A stretch of DNA of 64,000 bases from Clostridiaceae bacterium (GCA_016285645.1 JAEERC010000051.1:56568-120567), one strand, 5' to 3'; counted from the first letter of the stretch, positions 46,456 through 55,341 are shown. Made by a program: numbers and translations. Notes: generated by a model from the letters alone, not told the origin.

Positions 46456-46798
46456 CCGATTGCAGAATGAATGAAGATTTATATATCTGTAAAAAACGCC
46501 CGCGGCATCTCACCTGAAACTAATAATAATCAGATATAAGCCGATTGTGAAAGGAATGAAAACTGAGTTTACCTGCAAATAACGACCGCGGCATCTCACC
46601 CGAAGCGATAAGAAATCAGACACAAGCCGATTCAGAAAGGAATGAAAACTGAGTTTACCTGCAAATAACGACCGCGGCATCTCACCTGAAACTAATAATA
46701 ATCAGATATAAGCCGATTGCAGAAGGAATGAATATTAAGTTTACCTGCAAATAACGACCGCGGTATCTCACCTGAAATGATATGAAATCCCGGCCGTG
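46456..46798. repeat. Four-copy 86-bp tandem repeat
   Basis: Units start at 46456, 46541, 46627 and 46713. Units 2 and 3 are 86 bp and unit 1 is 85 bp. The core CGACCGCGGCATCTCACC and the lead CCGATT...GAATGAA are kept, with internal and end variation in copies 1 and 4. Units abut without spacers, so this is not CRISPR. Each later unit holds GGAATG followed by a very short reading frame. No terminator or protein family explains it. It fills most of the gap between the aminotransferase and the ferredoxin. Confidence 0.85.
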
Positions 46799-46804
46799 AA
46801 TTAA

Positions 46805-46837
46805 AAAAGGAAAGCCGGCACGGAAAACCGTGCCGGC
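46805..46837 (-). terminator. Terminator after ferredoxin gene
   Basis: GCCGGCACGG pairs with CCGTGCCGGC around AAAA; TTTCCTTTTTT follows on the minus strand. Confidence 0.87.
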
Positions 46838-46860
46838 GCCTTTGCATGATATTTTGTTAA

Positions 46861-47031
46861 TCAGTCTTCAGAGGGAGCTCCTACCGGGCAGGTGCTTGCA
46901 CAAGCGCCGCAGGAGATGCAGGTATCGGCATCGATAACATACTTGTCTTCGCCTTCTGAAATCGCGTTTACGGGGCAATCAGCTGCGCATGCGCCGCAGG
47001 AGATGCATTCGTCATTGATTACATATGCCAT
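46861..47031 (-). CDS. Ferredoxin, 2[4Fe-4S] (not in ORF track)
   Basis: I read this directly; it is too short for the track. The 56-aa product has two CxxCxxCxxxCP cluster motifs (CISCGACAADCPVNAI and CISCGACASTCPVGAP), typical of clostridial ferredoxins. It carries low-potential electrons for fermentation and hydrogenase-type enzymes. RBS AAGGAGG is 8 nt before the ATG at 47031. It has a terminator after it. Expression is probably high. Confidence 0.95.
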   Translation of the reverse strand: MAYVINDECISCGACAADCPVNAISEGEDKYVIDADTCISCGACASTCPVGAPSED

Positions 47032-47163
47032 TGCAAAATCCTCCTTCTTTGAAAACGTACCGTTTTAAGGTCAATTTGATTATAACATTTACTTTTAAAA
47101 ATGCAATATTTTTTTAGCCGATTTTAAAAATAATTTACAATCCTGCAAAAATCCGTATAAAAA

Positions 47164-48030
47164 TCAGCCCTCGATGCCTTTGAGCGCCTCAAGCTCGGCG
47201 TTGTCAACGCGGATTTTGGAATCCTTCACCAGACGGACTTCCTTGCGGGTGAATACGGCGGGAGCCGCCTCGGGGCGGGATTCGAGCTGAACCTTGAGGA
47301 TGCCGGAAAGCAGGTTGCAGTCAACAACGGTGCCCTTGCCCTCCTTGGTGTCAACTATGGCGCCGACCTTCGGGGTCACGCGCAGAAGGTGCTCGTAGCC
47401 GTCCTGCTCATATTTGAGGCAGCACATAAGGCGGCCGCAGGTGCCGCTGATTTTGGTCGGGTTGAGGGAGAGCCCCTGCTCCTTAGCCATTTTTATAGCC
47501 ACGGGCTGGAACTCGCCGAGGAAGGTCTTGCAGCAGAACGGTCTGCCGCACACGCCGAGACCGCCGAGCATTTTCGCCTCATCGCGCACGCCTATCTGGC
47601 GCAGTTCGATTCTTGTTCTGAAAACGGAGGCGAGGCTTTTTACAAGCTCGCGGAAGTCGATGCGCCCGTCGGCGGTGAAATAGAAAAGAATTTTGCTGCC
47701 GTCAAAGGTGTATTCAACATCCACAAGCTTCATCTCGAGGGCGAAACTCTCGATTTTCTGCTCGCAGATTTTGAACGCCTCTTTTTCCTTCTGCTTGTTT
47801 GCCTCGAGGGTCGCGAGATCCTCCTTGGTCGCGGTTCTTATGAATTTTTTGAGTGGCTTTACAATCTGCTCGTCGTCGATTTCCCTGTTTTCCATTGTTA
47901 TTTCGCCGCACTCGATGCCGCGCACGGTCTCAACAATAACACGGTCGCCCTTTTTGAGAGTCTGACCGTCGGGGTCGAAGTAGTAGATTTTTCCGACTTC
48001 TTTGAAGCGGACGCCGATAACTTCTGCCAT
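47164..48030 (-). CDS. ricT: PSP1-domain regulatory protein RicT (YaaT)
   Basis: The 288-aa protein has the PSP1 N-terminus (VGVRFKEVGKIYYFDPDG-like), an IGVRDEAKMLGGLGVCGRPF motif and a Cys set (CGRPFCCKTFLG, GTCGRLMCCLKYE) that can carry an Fe-S cluster. In Bacillus subtilis YaaT works with RicA/RicF in RNase Y-dependent mRNA processing and development. It ends the darA-holB-ricT cluster, the conserved order yaaQ-holB-yaaT without yaaR. It begins 17 nt after the holB stop. Confidence 0.92.
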   Translation of the reverse strand: MAEVIGVRFKEVGKIYYFDPDGQTLKKGDRVIVETVRGIECGEITMENREIDDEQIVKPLKKFIRTATKEDLATLEANKQKEKEAFKICEQKIESFALEMKLVDVEYTFDGSKILFYFTADGRIDFRELVKSLASVFRTRIELRQIGVRDEAKMLGGLGVCGRPFCCKTFLGEFQPVAIKMAKEQGLSLNPTKISGTCGRLMCCLKYEQDGYEHLLRVTPKVGAIVDTKEGKGTVVDCNLLSGILKVQLESRPEAAPAVFTRKEVRLVKDSKIRVDNAELEALKGIEG

Positions 48031-48047
48031 CTGAGTAAATCCTCCGG

Positions 48048-48917
48048 TTAAGTGTTCGCTCTGAAAAGTGTGCAGAGCCGGGTTATGATAAGGTTGTAGT
48101 TTCTGTTGAATTCGAGGTCGTCCCTGAGTTTGCGCGATGTTTTAGAAAGAGTGTCAAGGCGTTCGACCGTAAATTTTTGGGCGAGAAGGGCGGGCACGCC
48201 GTCAAACACGCCGCTGTCGGTTTTTGCCGTTTTTATCTTCATCGCCTCAACGAATATTTCGCTGAGTATGGGGAGCGCCGCCGCGAGAAGTTCCTTGTTC
48301 TTTTCAAAAACTCCCGCCGCCGCGAGAATGTCAAACTCCGCTTTTGAACATACCGCTTTGGCAACGGAGCAGGCGGCTTTGCACGCCTCGGTGTAGAGTT
48401 CGCCGTCCGTCTCGTTTTCCTGCTCGCCGAGGGAGAAGATTCTCGAACGGGATATGACCGTGGCGAGGAGGTCGGCTTTTGACGGGCAGACGATTATGAA
48501 AAAGGCGTATTTCGGCGGCTCCTCAAGACTTTTTATGAGTATGTTCTGCGATATCTGCGACATGGGACCCGTGACCTCGAGTATATAGACCTTCGCGTCC
48601 GCCTCGTTGGGCAGAATGCTCACGGAGTTTACCACATCGCGGGCTGTGTCGGCAATAAATATGCCCTTTTCGTTTTCAGTGTAATATTCAATGTCCGGGT
48701 GGATTCCCTGCTGCGCCTTTTTGCAGTCTGAGCACTCACCGCAGGCGAGATCGCCGTTTCGGCACACAAGCGCCTCGGCAATACCCTTCGCGAGCGACAT
48801 CCTTTTTGCGCGCGAGCCGCCCTCGATTATTGTGGAGTTCGGGTATCTCTTAGAGTTGAGCGCTGCGCAGATATCCTCGCCCAGCGACATATTTATATCG
48901 GTGTGAAAATAGTTCAT
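48048..48917 (-). CDS. holB: DNA polymerase III delta-prime subunit
   Basis: The 289-aa protein has the clamp-loader zinc motif (CGECSDCKKAQQGIHPDIEYY), the DARDVVNSVSILPNEAD-like helix and the sensor VISRSRIF (SRC-like). The Walker A loop is degenerate: TIIEGGSRAKRMSLA in place of GPxGxGKT, though a Lys remains. Delta-prime need not hydrolyse ATP in the clamp loader, so this is tolerable. It is between darA and ricT as in Bacillus. Confidence 0.9.
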   Translation of the reverse strand: MNYFHTDINMSLGEDICAALNSKRYPNSTIIEGGSRAKRMSLAKGIAEALVCRNGDLACGECSDCKKAQQGIHPDIEYYTENEKGIFIADTARDVVNSVSILPNEADAKVYILEVTGPMSQISQNILIKSLEEPPKYAFFIIVCPSKADLLATVISRSRIFSLGEQENETDGELYTEACKAACSVAKAVCSKAEFDILAAAGVFEKNKELLAAALPILSEIFVEAMKIKTAKTDSGVFDGVPALLAQKFTVERLDTLSKTSRKLRDDLEFNRNYNLIITRLCTLFRANT

Positions 48918-48924
48918 ACGGTTC

Positions 48925-49248
48925 TTAAAGTTTGCGGAACTGCTCGACGTCGATTACGAACACGGTCGCTCCGCCTACTGTTATTTCAATGGGATTGGAG
49001 GTGAGGCTCAGCTCGCTCGATGTCACCATGGGGGCAACAATCTTTTTGCGGCTTGAGGAAAACTCGCCGAGTATCCGCATAACATCGTCAACCTTGCTCT
49101 CCTCAACGCCTATGAGAAGCGTCACATTGCCCGCGCGGAGAAAGCCGCCCGAGGTGGAGAGTTTTGTGGCGTAAAAGCCGTTACGGGCAAGACCGTCAAG
49201 CACATTGGCGCTGTCGTCGCTGCCGATAATCGCAATGACAAGTTTCAT
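48925..49248 (-). CDS. darA: Cyclic di-AMP receptor DarA (YaaQ, PII-like)
   Basis: The 107-aa protein has the PII-like fold: MKLVIAIIGSDDSANVLDGL, TKLSTSGGFLRAGNVTLLIGVEE and the C-terminal strand EITVGGATVFVIDVEQF. The SGGFLR loop and the Arg after it match the c-di-AMP-binding site. It senses c-di-AMP as a trimer. RBS AGGAGT. It starts 12 nt after the queG-like stop and precedes holB by 7 nt. Confidence 0.93.
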   Translation of the reverse strand: MKLVIAIIGSDDSANVLDGLARNGFYATKLSTSGGFLRAGNVTLLIGVEESKVDDVMRILGEFSSSRKKIVAPMVTSSELSLTSNPIEITVGGATVFVIDVEQFRKL

Positions 49249-49260
49249 AAGAGCACTCCT

Positions 49261-50061
49261 TTAATCTTTTTCGAGAATCGCAATATTCCGTTCGATTACT
49301 TTTTTGCCGCGCCATTCGTAAGCCCTGCCGCTGATTTCACAGCCGCTTTCAACCCTGGGCACGGCGCTTTCGATAAATTCCTTTATTTCGGAGAGAGCGG
49401 CTTTTCTGTTCATCGGGCAGACCGTCTGGCAGATATCGCACCCCCAGGCGCAGCCGCTGTCTTTTATCAGTTTTTCCTCTTCGGGCGTGAGTTCGCCCTT
49501 TTTCTGATTTATAGCCGAAAGGCATTTTGACGGGTCGGGACCTCTGTCGCCTATGGCGTGGGTCGGACACGCCTCACGGCATTTGCCGCATCGCGCGCAG
49601 AATTTCACTTCACTGCCCGTGCATTCAAGGGGGAGGGTTGTGACTATTTCGCCGATGAAGACATAGGTGCCGTATTTTTCGTGGATGAAAAGCGAGTTTT
49701 CGCCCATCACGCCCAGACCGCTGAGCAGAGCGGCGGAAACCTCGGGAATCGGGGAATTGTCTGTAAAGGTGACGAACTTGTCATCGGGAAACAGTTCCCG
49801 CAATTCCTCAACCGCCTTCTGCAGGCGGGAATTGATAACCGTGTGGTAATCGCTTACCACGGCGTATTTTGAAATGTTGGAGTTTTCGTAGTTTTCCTCG
49901 CTTAAAAGATAGGGGAAAACCGCGGTGATAACCCGTTTCGCGTCTTCGGGCAGGCGGCTTTTCGCGCGGCAGTCTATAAGCCGTGAGCGCAGCGCCTCAA
50001 AATCGCAGACGCCCCAGGACGGAGCGGCGCTGTCCATAACGCGGGCTATTTTTTTATTCAT
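49261..50061 (-). CDS. QueG-like epoxyqueuosine reductase (short form)
   Basis: The 266-aa protein has the double 4Fe-4S domain: CARCGKCREACPTHAIGD and CAWGCDICQTVCPMNRKA. Upstream is the conserved GLGVMGENSLFIHEKYGTYVFIGEIVTT block around the cobalamin pocket. QueG makes queuosine from epoxyqueuosine in tRNA. The usual length is about 370-386 aa, so the C-terminal HEAT region is absent. This short form is common in Clostridia. It overlaps the AEC gene stop by 4 nt. Confidence 0.85.
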   Translation of the reverse strand: MNKKIARVMDSAAPSWGVCDFEALRSRLIDCRAKSRLPEDAKRVITAVFPYLLSEENYENSNISKYAVVSDYHTVINSRLQKAVEELRELFPDDKFVTFTDNSPIPEVSAALLSGLGVMGENSLFIHEKYGTYVFIGEIVTTLPLECTGSEVKFCARCGKCREACPTHAIGDRGPDPSKCLSAINQKKGELTPEEEKLIKDSGCAWGCDICQTVCPMNRKAALSEIKEFIESAVPRVESGCEISGRAYEWRGKKVIERNIAILEKD

Positions 50062-51008
50062 ATAACCGAAGCCACCCCCATAATCAAGGGTATGGTGATT
50101 ATCGACATAAGACTCACGGAGGACACAACCTGCGAGGCAAGCCCCGTATCGCGCCCGTATTTAGCCGAGAACAGAACCGTGTTGTTCGCCGGTGGAGCCG
50201 AGGCGCTTAGAACGATTGTTGAGAACAGCGCGCCGGAAAGGCCGAATACTTTACACACCCCGAGCATAATTGCGGGCAGAAGCAGAAGCTTGAGCCCCGC
50301 CACGGCGGGTATTCTCGCGTTTCTGAGCATCGCTCTGAAATCCGAATGAGCCATATATGTTCCGAACATAAGCATCGCGAGCGGTGTATTGAGCGAGGCG
50401 ATGTATGTTACGGGCTGCAGTATGATTGACGGCATATGCACATTGAGAAGATAGAACGGAAGGCCGATTATAACGGCTATCACGCCGGGGTTCAGGATAA
50501 TCTTTTTGACATCTATGCCGACCTTGCCGTTTTCGCCCTTGTCCATAACGGTTATGCCGTGGGTAAAACTGAAAATCTGGAATGTGATAATTACCGCCGA
50601 GGTGTAGAAAACGCCTTCGCTGCCGATGAGCGCGCTCGCGAGCGGCAGACCCATATATCCGCAGTTGCCGTACGCGCAGGCGTATTTGTAAACAGCCGCC
50701 TTTTCCTTGTCACAGCGGCGGAATGAGAGTGTGCTTATAACAGCGGCAATGCCGTGCATTATCATGCCCATACCCATTGCCACAAACAGTTTTTTTGCCG
50801 TGTCGGACGAATATTCAAGTGTAAAGAATGATTCGATTATTTTCGCGGGTGTGATGATATAGAAGAGCAGGTCCGTGCATCTGAGCGCGGCTTTTTCGGT
50901 GAAAACACCTGCCTTGTCGGTTATAAAACCGACGGCAACCATTATGTATAAAATACATACCTGAGTTGCCGCAAGCTTCATTACACCCGCCATTTCGGCA
51001 AAGTTCAT
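50058..51008 (-). CDS. AEC-family transporter
   Basis: The 316-aa protein has about ten hydrophobic helices in a two-by-five repeat. Motifs of the auxin efflux carrier group are present: GNCGYMGLPLASALIG, GVIAVIIGLPFYL and the helix VLSASAPPANNTVLFSAKYG. Bacterial AEC members carry malonate, malate or lactate. It is followed by the queG-like gene (4-nt overlap) and preceded by a membrane protein. Confidence 0.88.
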   Translation of the reverse strand: MNFAEMAGVMKLAATQVCILYIMVAVGFITDKAGVFTEKAALRCTDLLFYIITPAKIIESFFTLEYSSDTAKKLFVAMGMGMIMHGIAAVISTLSFRRCDKEKAAVYKYACAYGNCGYMGLPLASALIGSEGVFYTSAVIITFQIFSFTHGITVMDKGENGKVGIDVKKIILNPGVIAVIIGLPFYLLNVHMPSIILQPVTYIASLNTPLAMLMFGTYMAHSDFRAMLRNARIPAVAGLKLLLLPAIMLGVCKVFGLSGALFSTIVLSASAPPANNTVLFSAKYGRDTGLASQVVSSVSLMSIITIPLIMGVASVI

Positions 51009-51013
51009 ATTAT

Positions 51014-51940
51014 TCAGCCGTTAACCTCTTCGTTTTCCGCCTGTTCCTGCGCCTGCGCCTGAGCGAGTGCCTCTTCCCTGTCGTCGGCGTTTCCGCCTAT
51101 CCAGCCGATTCTCGTGAATATAATCGACATCACGAAAAGAGCCGTGGCGAGGTCGCAGTAATCAGCGGAGGAACCCGAATAGATGAGTTCTTTTCTGCCG
51201 AGAACGAACATAAGGAAACGGGGAACGAAGCAGAGGAGCGCGAGCACCGCCGCGGGCAGGCCGAAGCCCACAAGCTTCCAGTCAAGGCCTCTGGACTCAA
51301 CCTTCGAGTTGAGCTGAGCGAACGCCATAAAGAATATGAGCATGAACGCGAGCATAAGGAGGTCGAGAATGATATCCGAAACCTTGATGTAGGAAATGGC
51401 GATTGTGAAACGGAAAACGAGGCGCAGCATAAACCACACAACGGGAGCGACGGAAATGATTTTGTATTCCGAAGCGTTTGTTGCGCCCGAAAGCATGCTG
51501 ATACCGAAAACAACGAAATAGATTGCGGCGAGCACCGCGAAGACCGACTGCGCTATGAGAACATAGACGGAGACCTTTGTCATATCGCTGGTTTCGGGGG
51601 AGTATGTGAGAATCGTGTTGAGATCGACAGCCGCGTTGTAGAGAATGGACACGGCGGTGAGGAAGGCGATTATGCCCTGAACCGGTCTTTTCTGAGCGAT
51701 TCTGTCATAGCCGAGCTCTTTTTTGTAGAGCAGGGCGGCCGCGAGCGAGATTACTACACCCGCGCCGATAACGCCGTAAAGCACATAGATAAGCGGGTTT
51801 GTGGGGTCAATGAAGAAGCCGGTCTCGTCCGCTTTGATGTTCGTAAGGAACTGATAAGTGCGAAGGGGAAGAGTGACAACTGCCACAAGGCAGAACGCTA
51901 TTGTTGAAATAAGGAATCCGACATTGCGATTTTTTTCCAT
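51014..51940 (-). CDS. Membrane protein of unknown function
   Basis: ATG 51940 is chosen over the TTG at 51979, which lies within the citrate synthase 3' end; GGTGG is about 9 nt upstream. The 308-aa product has eight or nine hydrophobic segments separated by short loops, and a charged C-terminus (REEALAQAQAQEQAENEEVN). No family is recognised. The gap to the AEC gene is 5 nt, so it is in the same transcript as the citrate synthase and AEC genes. Confidence 0.8.
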   Translation of the reverse strand: MEKNRNVGFLISTIAFCLVAVVTLPLRTYQFLTNIKADETGFFIDPTNPLIYVLYGVIGAGVVISLAAALLYKKELGYDRIAQKRPVQGIIAFLTAVSILYNAAVDLNTILTYSPETSDMTKVSVYVLIAQSVFAVLAAIYFVVFGISMLSGATNASEYKIISVAPVVWFMLRLVFRFTIAISYIKVSDIILDLLMLAFMLIFFMAFAQLNSKVESRGLDWKLVGFGLPAAVLALLCFVPRFLMFVLGRKELIYSGSSADYCDLATALFVMSIIFTRIGWIGGNADDREEALAQAQAQEQAENEEVNG

Positions 51941-51962
51941 TTCAAAGTACCACCAATCTGAT

Positions 51963-53324
51963 TTATTTTCTTTCCTCAATGGGAATATATTTGCCGGGTT
52001 TTGCCACGCTCTTGTAGGCGGGGCGGATTATCCTGTTGCCCGTGAGAAGCTCCTCCATGCGGTGGGCGGACCAGCCCGCCATACGCGCCACGGTGAAAAT
52101 CGGGGTGAACAGGTCCTCGGGAATCTGAAGCACACGGTAAACGAGACCGGAATAGAGGTCAACGTTCGCGCACATCGCCTTGCCGCTGCCCTTTATTGCG
52201 CGGAAGACTTCGGGGGTCAGGCGCTCTATGGCGTCGAGCAGAAGGAAATCCTCCTCGTATTCCGTGCCGGTGCAGAACTGCTTCGCGCGGGATTTGAGAA
52301 TAACCGCTCTCGGGTCGGAAAGGGTGTAAACCGCGTGACCCATACCGTAGATGAGACCGGAGCCGTCGCCCGCCTCCTTGCGGACTATTTTCGCGAGATA
52401 GTCGGCTATCTGACCGTCGTTGTAAACATCGGTTATCTCTTCGCGCATAAGGCGCGTCATTTCGGTAACCTTGATGTTCGCGCCGCCGTGCCGCGGACCC
52501 TTGAGAGCACCTATGCCCGCCGCTATGGCGGAGTAAGTGTCCGTTCCGCTCGAGGTGAGAACGCGGGTGGCGAAGGTTGAGTTGTTGCCGCCGCCATGCT
52601 CGGCGTGAACCATAAGGCAGGTGTCGAGCAGTTTCGCCTCGTCGTCGGCGTAACCGGGCCTTATCGCGTCAAGAATCGACTGCGCCGTTGTGTGACCGGG
52701 CACCGTGGGCGAAATCGACATTGTCTGTTTGTAATAAGTGCGGCGCTTTACCTGGTAGGCGTTGCCCATTATTTCGGGCATCTTCGCGAGAATCTGCAAG
52801 CACTGGCGCAGAACATTGCGCAGGGTGGTTTCGTCGGGGTTGCTGTCGTATGAATAGAGGGCGAGCACCGAACGCGCCATCTTGTTCATAATGTCCGGCG
52901 AGGGCGCCTTCATAATCATATCCTCTATGAAATCGTCGGGAAGTTCCCTGTTGTCGCTTAAAAGTTTCGTGAAGCCCTCAAGTTGCTCTTTTGTGGGCAG
53001 CGAACCGAAAATCAGGAGCCAGACTATTTCCTCATAGCCGAAGCGGTTCTCCGCCTCACAGCCCTCAACGACATATTTCATATTGATTCCGCGGAAACGC
53101 AGGCGGCCTTCACGGGGAACGGTTTCGCCGTCGTCTATGTAGTAGCCCTCAACGTTGCACACGCTTGTAAGCCCCGCCATAACGCCGGTGCCGTCGGAAT
53201 TGCGCAGCCCGCGCTTTATGTTGAACATGTCGTAGTCGGCTGTGTCAACCTTGGTGTTCTGCTCAATCTGTTCGCACAGGTCGTCGAGGTGAATCGTTGC
53301 GCTGCTTTTGTATTCTATATCCAA
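51963..53324 (-). CDS. Citrate synthase
   Basis: The start codon is TTG, 7 nt after AAAGGAGG. The 453-aa protein has MVHAEHGGGNNSTFATRV (His), GALKGPRHGGANIKV and GMGHAVYTLSDPRA (catalytic His and loop). It condenses acetyl-CoA and oxaloacetate. The clostridial enzymes of this size may be si-type for glutamate synthesis. It starts the long minus-strand cluster and has its own promoter upstream. Confidence 0.95.
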   Translation of the reverse strand: MDIEYKSSATIHLDDLCEQIEQNTKVDTADYDMFNIKRGLRNSDGTGVMAGLTSVCNVEGYYIDDGETVPREGRLRFRGINMKYVVEGCEAENRFGYEEIVWLLIFGSLPTKEQLEGFTKLLSDNRELPDDFIEDMIMKAPSPDIMNKMARSVLALYSYDSNPDETTLRNVLRQCLQILAKMPEIMGNAYQVKRRTYYKQTMSISPTVPGHTTAQSILDAIRPGYADDEAKLLDTCLMVHAEHGGGNNSTFATRVLTSSGTDTYSAIAAGIGALKGPRHGGANIKVTEMTRLMREEITDVYNDGQIADYLAKIVRKEAGDGSGLIYGMGHAVYTLSDPRAVILKSRAKQFCTGTEYEEDFLLLDAIERLTPEVFRAIKGSGKAMCANVDLYSGLVYRVLQIPEDLFTPIFTVARMAGWSAHRMEELLTGNRIIRPAYKSVAKPGKYIPIEERK

Positions 53325-53402
53325 TATTACGCCTCCTTTACCGGGGAAATGAGCGCTCTGAAAAAACGCAGATTGCTTTTTGGTAATAATATAGGAATTC
53401 TA

Positions 53403-53432
53403 ATTATACACCGCATTAATTAAAAAAGTCAA
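53403..53432 (-). promoter_or_regulatory. Promoter of citrate synthase
   Basis: On the minus strand TTGACT, 18-nt spacer, TATAAT. Confidence 0.65.
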
Positions 53433-53465
53433 GATTATAATAATATAAAAAATATTACATTACTC

Positions 53466-53494
53466 TTGACATTGCGGCGGTAAAAATTTACAAT
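53466..53494 (+). promoter_or_regulatory. SigA promoter of alr
   Basis: TTGACA (53466-53471), 17-nt spacer, TACAAT (53489-53494), 35 bp before the start codon. Confidence 0.82.
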
Positions 53495-53509
53495 TATTTA
53501 GATTGTAAA
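53487..53509. promoter_or_regulatory. Palindromic operator candidate at alr
   Basis: TTTACAAT (53487-53494), seven bases, then ATTGTAAA (53502-53509): a perfect 8-bp inverted repeat covering the -10 box and start site. TAAAAATTTAC also occurs twice in direct orientation, 25 bp apart. Confidence 0.55.
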
Positions 53510-53528
53510 AATTTACGGAGGAACCGTT

Positions 53529-54704
53529 TTGAAAAAATATTTCAGAAGAACCTGGCTTGATATTGACACCGAAGCCCTGCGTGACAACTACGGGGCTATC
53601 GCCTCGCGCCTCAGGGAGGGAACGCAGATTATGGCGGTCGTAAAGGCGGACGCCTACGGCCACGGAGTGGAGCACATTGTAAAGGAACTTGCAAAATGCG
53701 GGTGCTCCTGGTTTGCCGTTTCCAATCTTGAGGAGGCGATGCAGGTCAAGAACAGCGAGCCCGACTCCTGCGTGCTCATCCTCGGCTATACTCCGCCCGA
53801 GTACGCCGTACAGCTCGCGTTAAACGGCATTTCACAGGCGGTATTCAACCCCGAATACGCCGAAGCGCTCGCCGAAAACGCCCGCGAAAACGGCGTTGAA
53901 GTGCGCATTCACATAAAAGTCGATACCGGTATGAGCCGTCTCGGCTTTGCTTATCAGGACAGCGAGAAGGACTCGGGCGCGGTCGAACTCATAGCGGACG
54001 CGTGCCGCCTTGAGGGGCTTTATCCCGAGGGCATTTTCACCCATTTCGCCTGCGCGGACGAGGAGAACGGCGAGGTGTTCACCCGCCTGCAGTACGACCT
54101 CTTCCTCGGGCTGATTCACGGCGTTGAGGAGGCGGGAGTCACCTTCGAACTGCGCCACTGCTGCAACTCGGCTGCCACGGTGATTTATCCCGAAATGCAG
54201 CTCGATATGGTGCGCCCCGGCATTATCCTCTACGGTCTTGCCCCTTCGGAGTTTATCGGCAGAAGCATAAAACTCAAACCCGTAATGCAGATGAAAACCG
54301 TGGTTTCAATGGTCAAGGAAATCCCCGAAGGCACTCCCGTAAGTTACGGCAGAACCTTCATAAGCGACAGGGCCATGAAAATAGCCACCGTGCCCGTCGG
54401 CTACGCGGACGGGCTGCCCCGCAATCTTTCGGGCAAAATGAAAATGACCGTGGGCGGCGTGCAGGTGCCTGTTGTGGGCAGAATCTGCATGGATCAGTGC
54501 ATGCTCGATGTTACGGGAATCGAAAACGTGAGCGAGGGCATGACCGTTACAGTTTTCGGCAGTAAAAACACGGTTGACGACATCGCGGAAAACGCGAATG
54601 TTATAAACTACGAAATAATATGCGGAATCAACAAGCGCGTGCCGAGAGTTTACCTCGAGGACGGCGGCGTGGTTGCCATTTCCGACTATCTCGAAACAAA
54701 ATAA
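53529..54704 (+). CDS. alr: Alanine racemase
   Basis: The 391-aa protein has the PLP Lys motif AVVKADAYGHGVEHI near residue 40 and the catalytic Tyr region (PVSYGRTFI). The active site VGRICMDQCMLDVT is present, with full length for Alr. It makes D-alanine for peptidoglycan. The ATG follows CGGAGG by about 8 nt. An inverted repeat overlaps the promoter, so it may be regulated. The downstream membrane gene starts 10 nt after its stop. Confidence 0.96.
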   Translation: MKKYFRRTWLDIDTEALRDNYGAIASRLREGTQIMAVVKADAYGHGVEHIVKELAKCGCSWFAVSNLEEAMQVKNSEPDSCVLILGYTPPEYAVQLALNGISQAVFNPEYAEALAENARENGVEVRIHIKVDTGMSRLGFAYQDSEKDSGAVELIADACRLEGLYPEGIFTHFACADEENGEVFTRLQYDLFLGLIHGVEEAGVTFELRHCCNSAATVIYPEMQLDMVRPGIILYGLAPSEFIGRSIKLKPVMQMKTVVSMVKEIPEGTPVSYGRTFISDRAMKIATVPVGYADGLPRNLSGKMKMTVGGVQVPVVGRICMDQCMLDVTGIENVSEGMTVTVFGSKNTVDDIAENANVINYEIICGINKRVPRVYLEDGGVVAISDYLETK

Positions 54705-54714
54705 GGAGAAGAAT

Positions 54715-55251
54715 ATGAAAAGAAAAATACCGTTTTTTTCGATTCTCGGCTGTATAAGCGGCGTGGCGAGCGTTGTGGCGGGCTTCGTGCTCGGTCAGAG
54801 CGTAAAAAACATCTCGCTTGATATCGCGGAGAATGGAATCACCCCCGCAAACGGCATCGGAGGCGAAGGACTGTTCGACTTTGTGTCACAGGTTCTGACC
54901 ACCGTTTTTCAGTCGCTCACGACCATTGAACAGACCGTCGAAAAGAACACTCAGATGGTCGCGAAGTTAGTCGATGTGTGCGGCAAGGGCTTCGGTCTTC
55001 TGCTCATTTTCTTCGGTCTTTTCACGATTTGCCTTTTTGGTTCCAAAATAGAAAAATCGCTAAGGGCTCCGACACCTCCGTTCCCCGGAACGCCTGCAAT
55101 AACAGGGATTAACGATTCTTCCGTTCCCGCTTGTGAGCCGCAGTTCAATTCCGCGGCGCCCTCACCCGAACAGAATTCTTATCCGCCCGCGCCCTCGCCG
55201 GCGCCCGAAGATTCCGTTTTTTCTCAAACGGAAAATCCCGGAGAACAATAA
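54715..55251 (+). CDS. Small membrane protein with Pro-rich tail
   Basis: ATG 54715 has AAGGAG 6 nt before it; the track start lies inside alr. The 178-aa product has two hydrophobic helices (FFSILGCISGVASVVAGFVLG and GFGLLLIFFGLFTICLFG) around a polar segment. A cytoplasmic Pro-rich tail follows (PAITGINDSS, APSPEQNSYPPAPSPAPE). No family is recognised. It is in the alr operon. Confidence 0.75.
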   Translation: MKRKIPFFSILGCISGVASVVAGFVLGQSVKNISLDIAENGITPANGIGGEGLFDFVSQVLTTVFQSLTTIEQTVEKNTQMVAKLVDVCGKGFGLLLIFFGLFTICLFGSKIEKSLRAPTPPFPGTPAITGINDSSVPACEPQFNSAAPSPEQNSYPPAPSPAPEDSVFSQTENPGEQ

Positions 55252-55305
55252 AGTCAAACACAATAAAAAACAAGTGTTTACAAGCGGCGCAGAATTAACA
55301 AATTG

Positions 55306-55335
55306 CTTACAATTTATTTTGTATTAATTCATAAT
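55306..55335 (+). promoter_or_regulatory. Weak promoter candidate for the small RNA
   Basis: CTTACA, 18-nt spacer, CATAAT (55330-55335). It would start transcription near 55342. Confidence 0.4.
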
Positions 55336-55341
55336 TGTTTA

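Noticed and set aside
46456-46798. CRISPR array or coding repeat
   Set aside because: Units abut with no spacers. The frame after GGAATG ends after eight codons in later copies and only copy 1 extends, so coding is unlikely.
50966-51907. 313-aa ORF on the plus strand
   Set aside because: It mirrors two membrane genes on the minus strand, is full of His and Glu from reversed hydrophobic codons and has no RBS.
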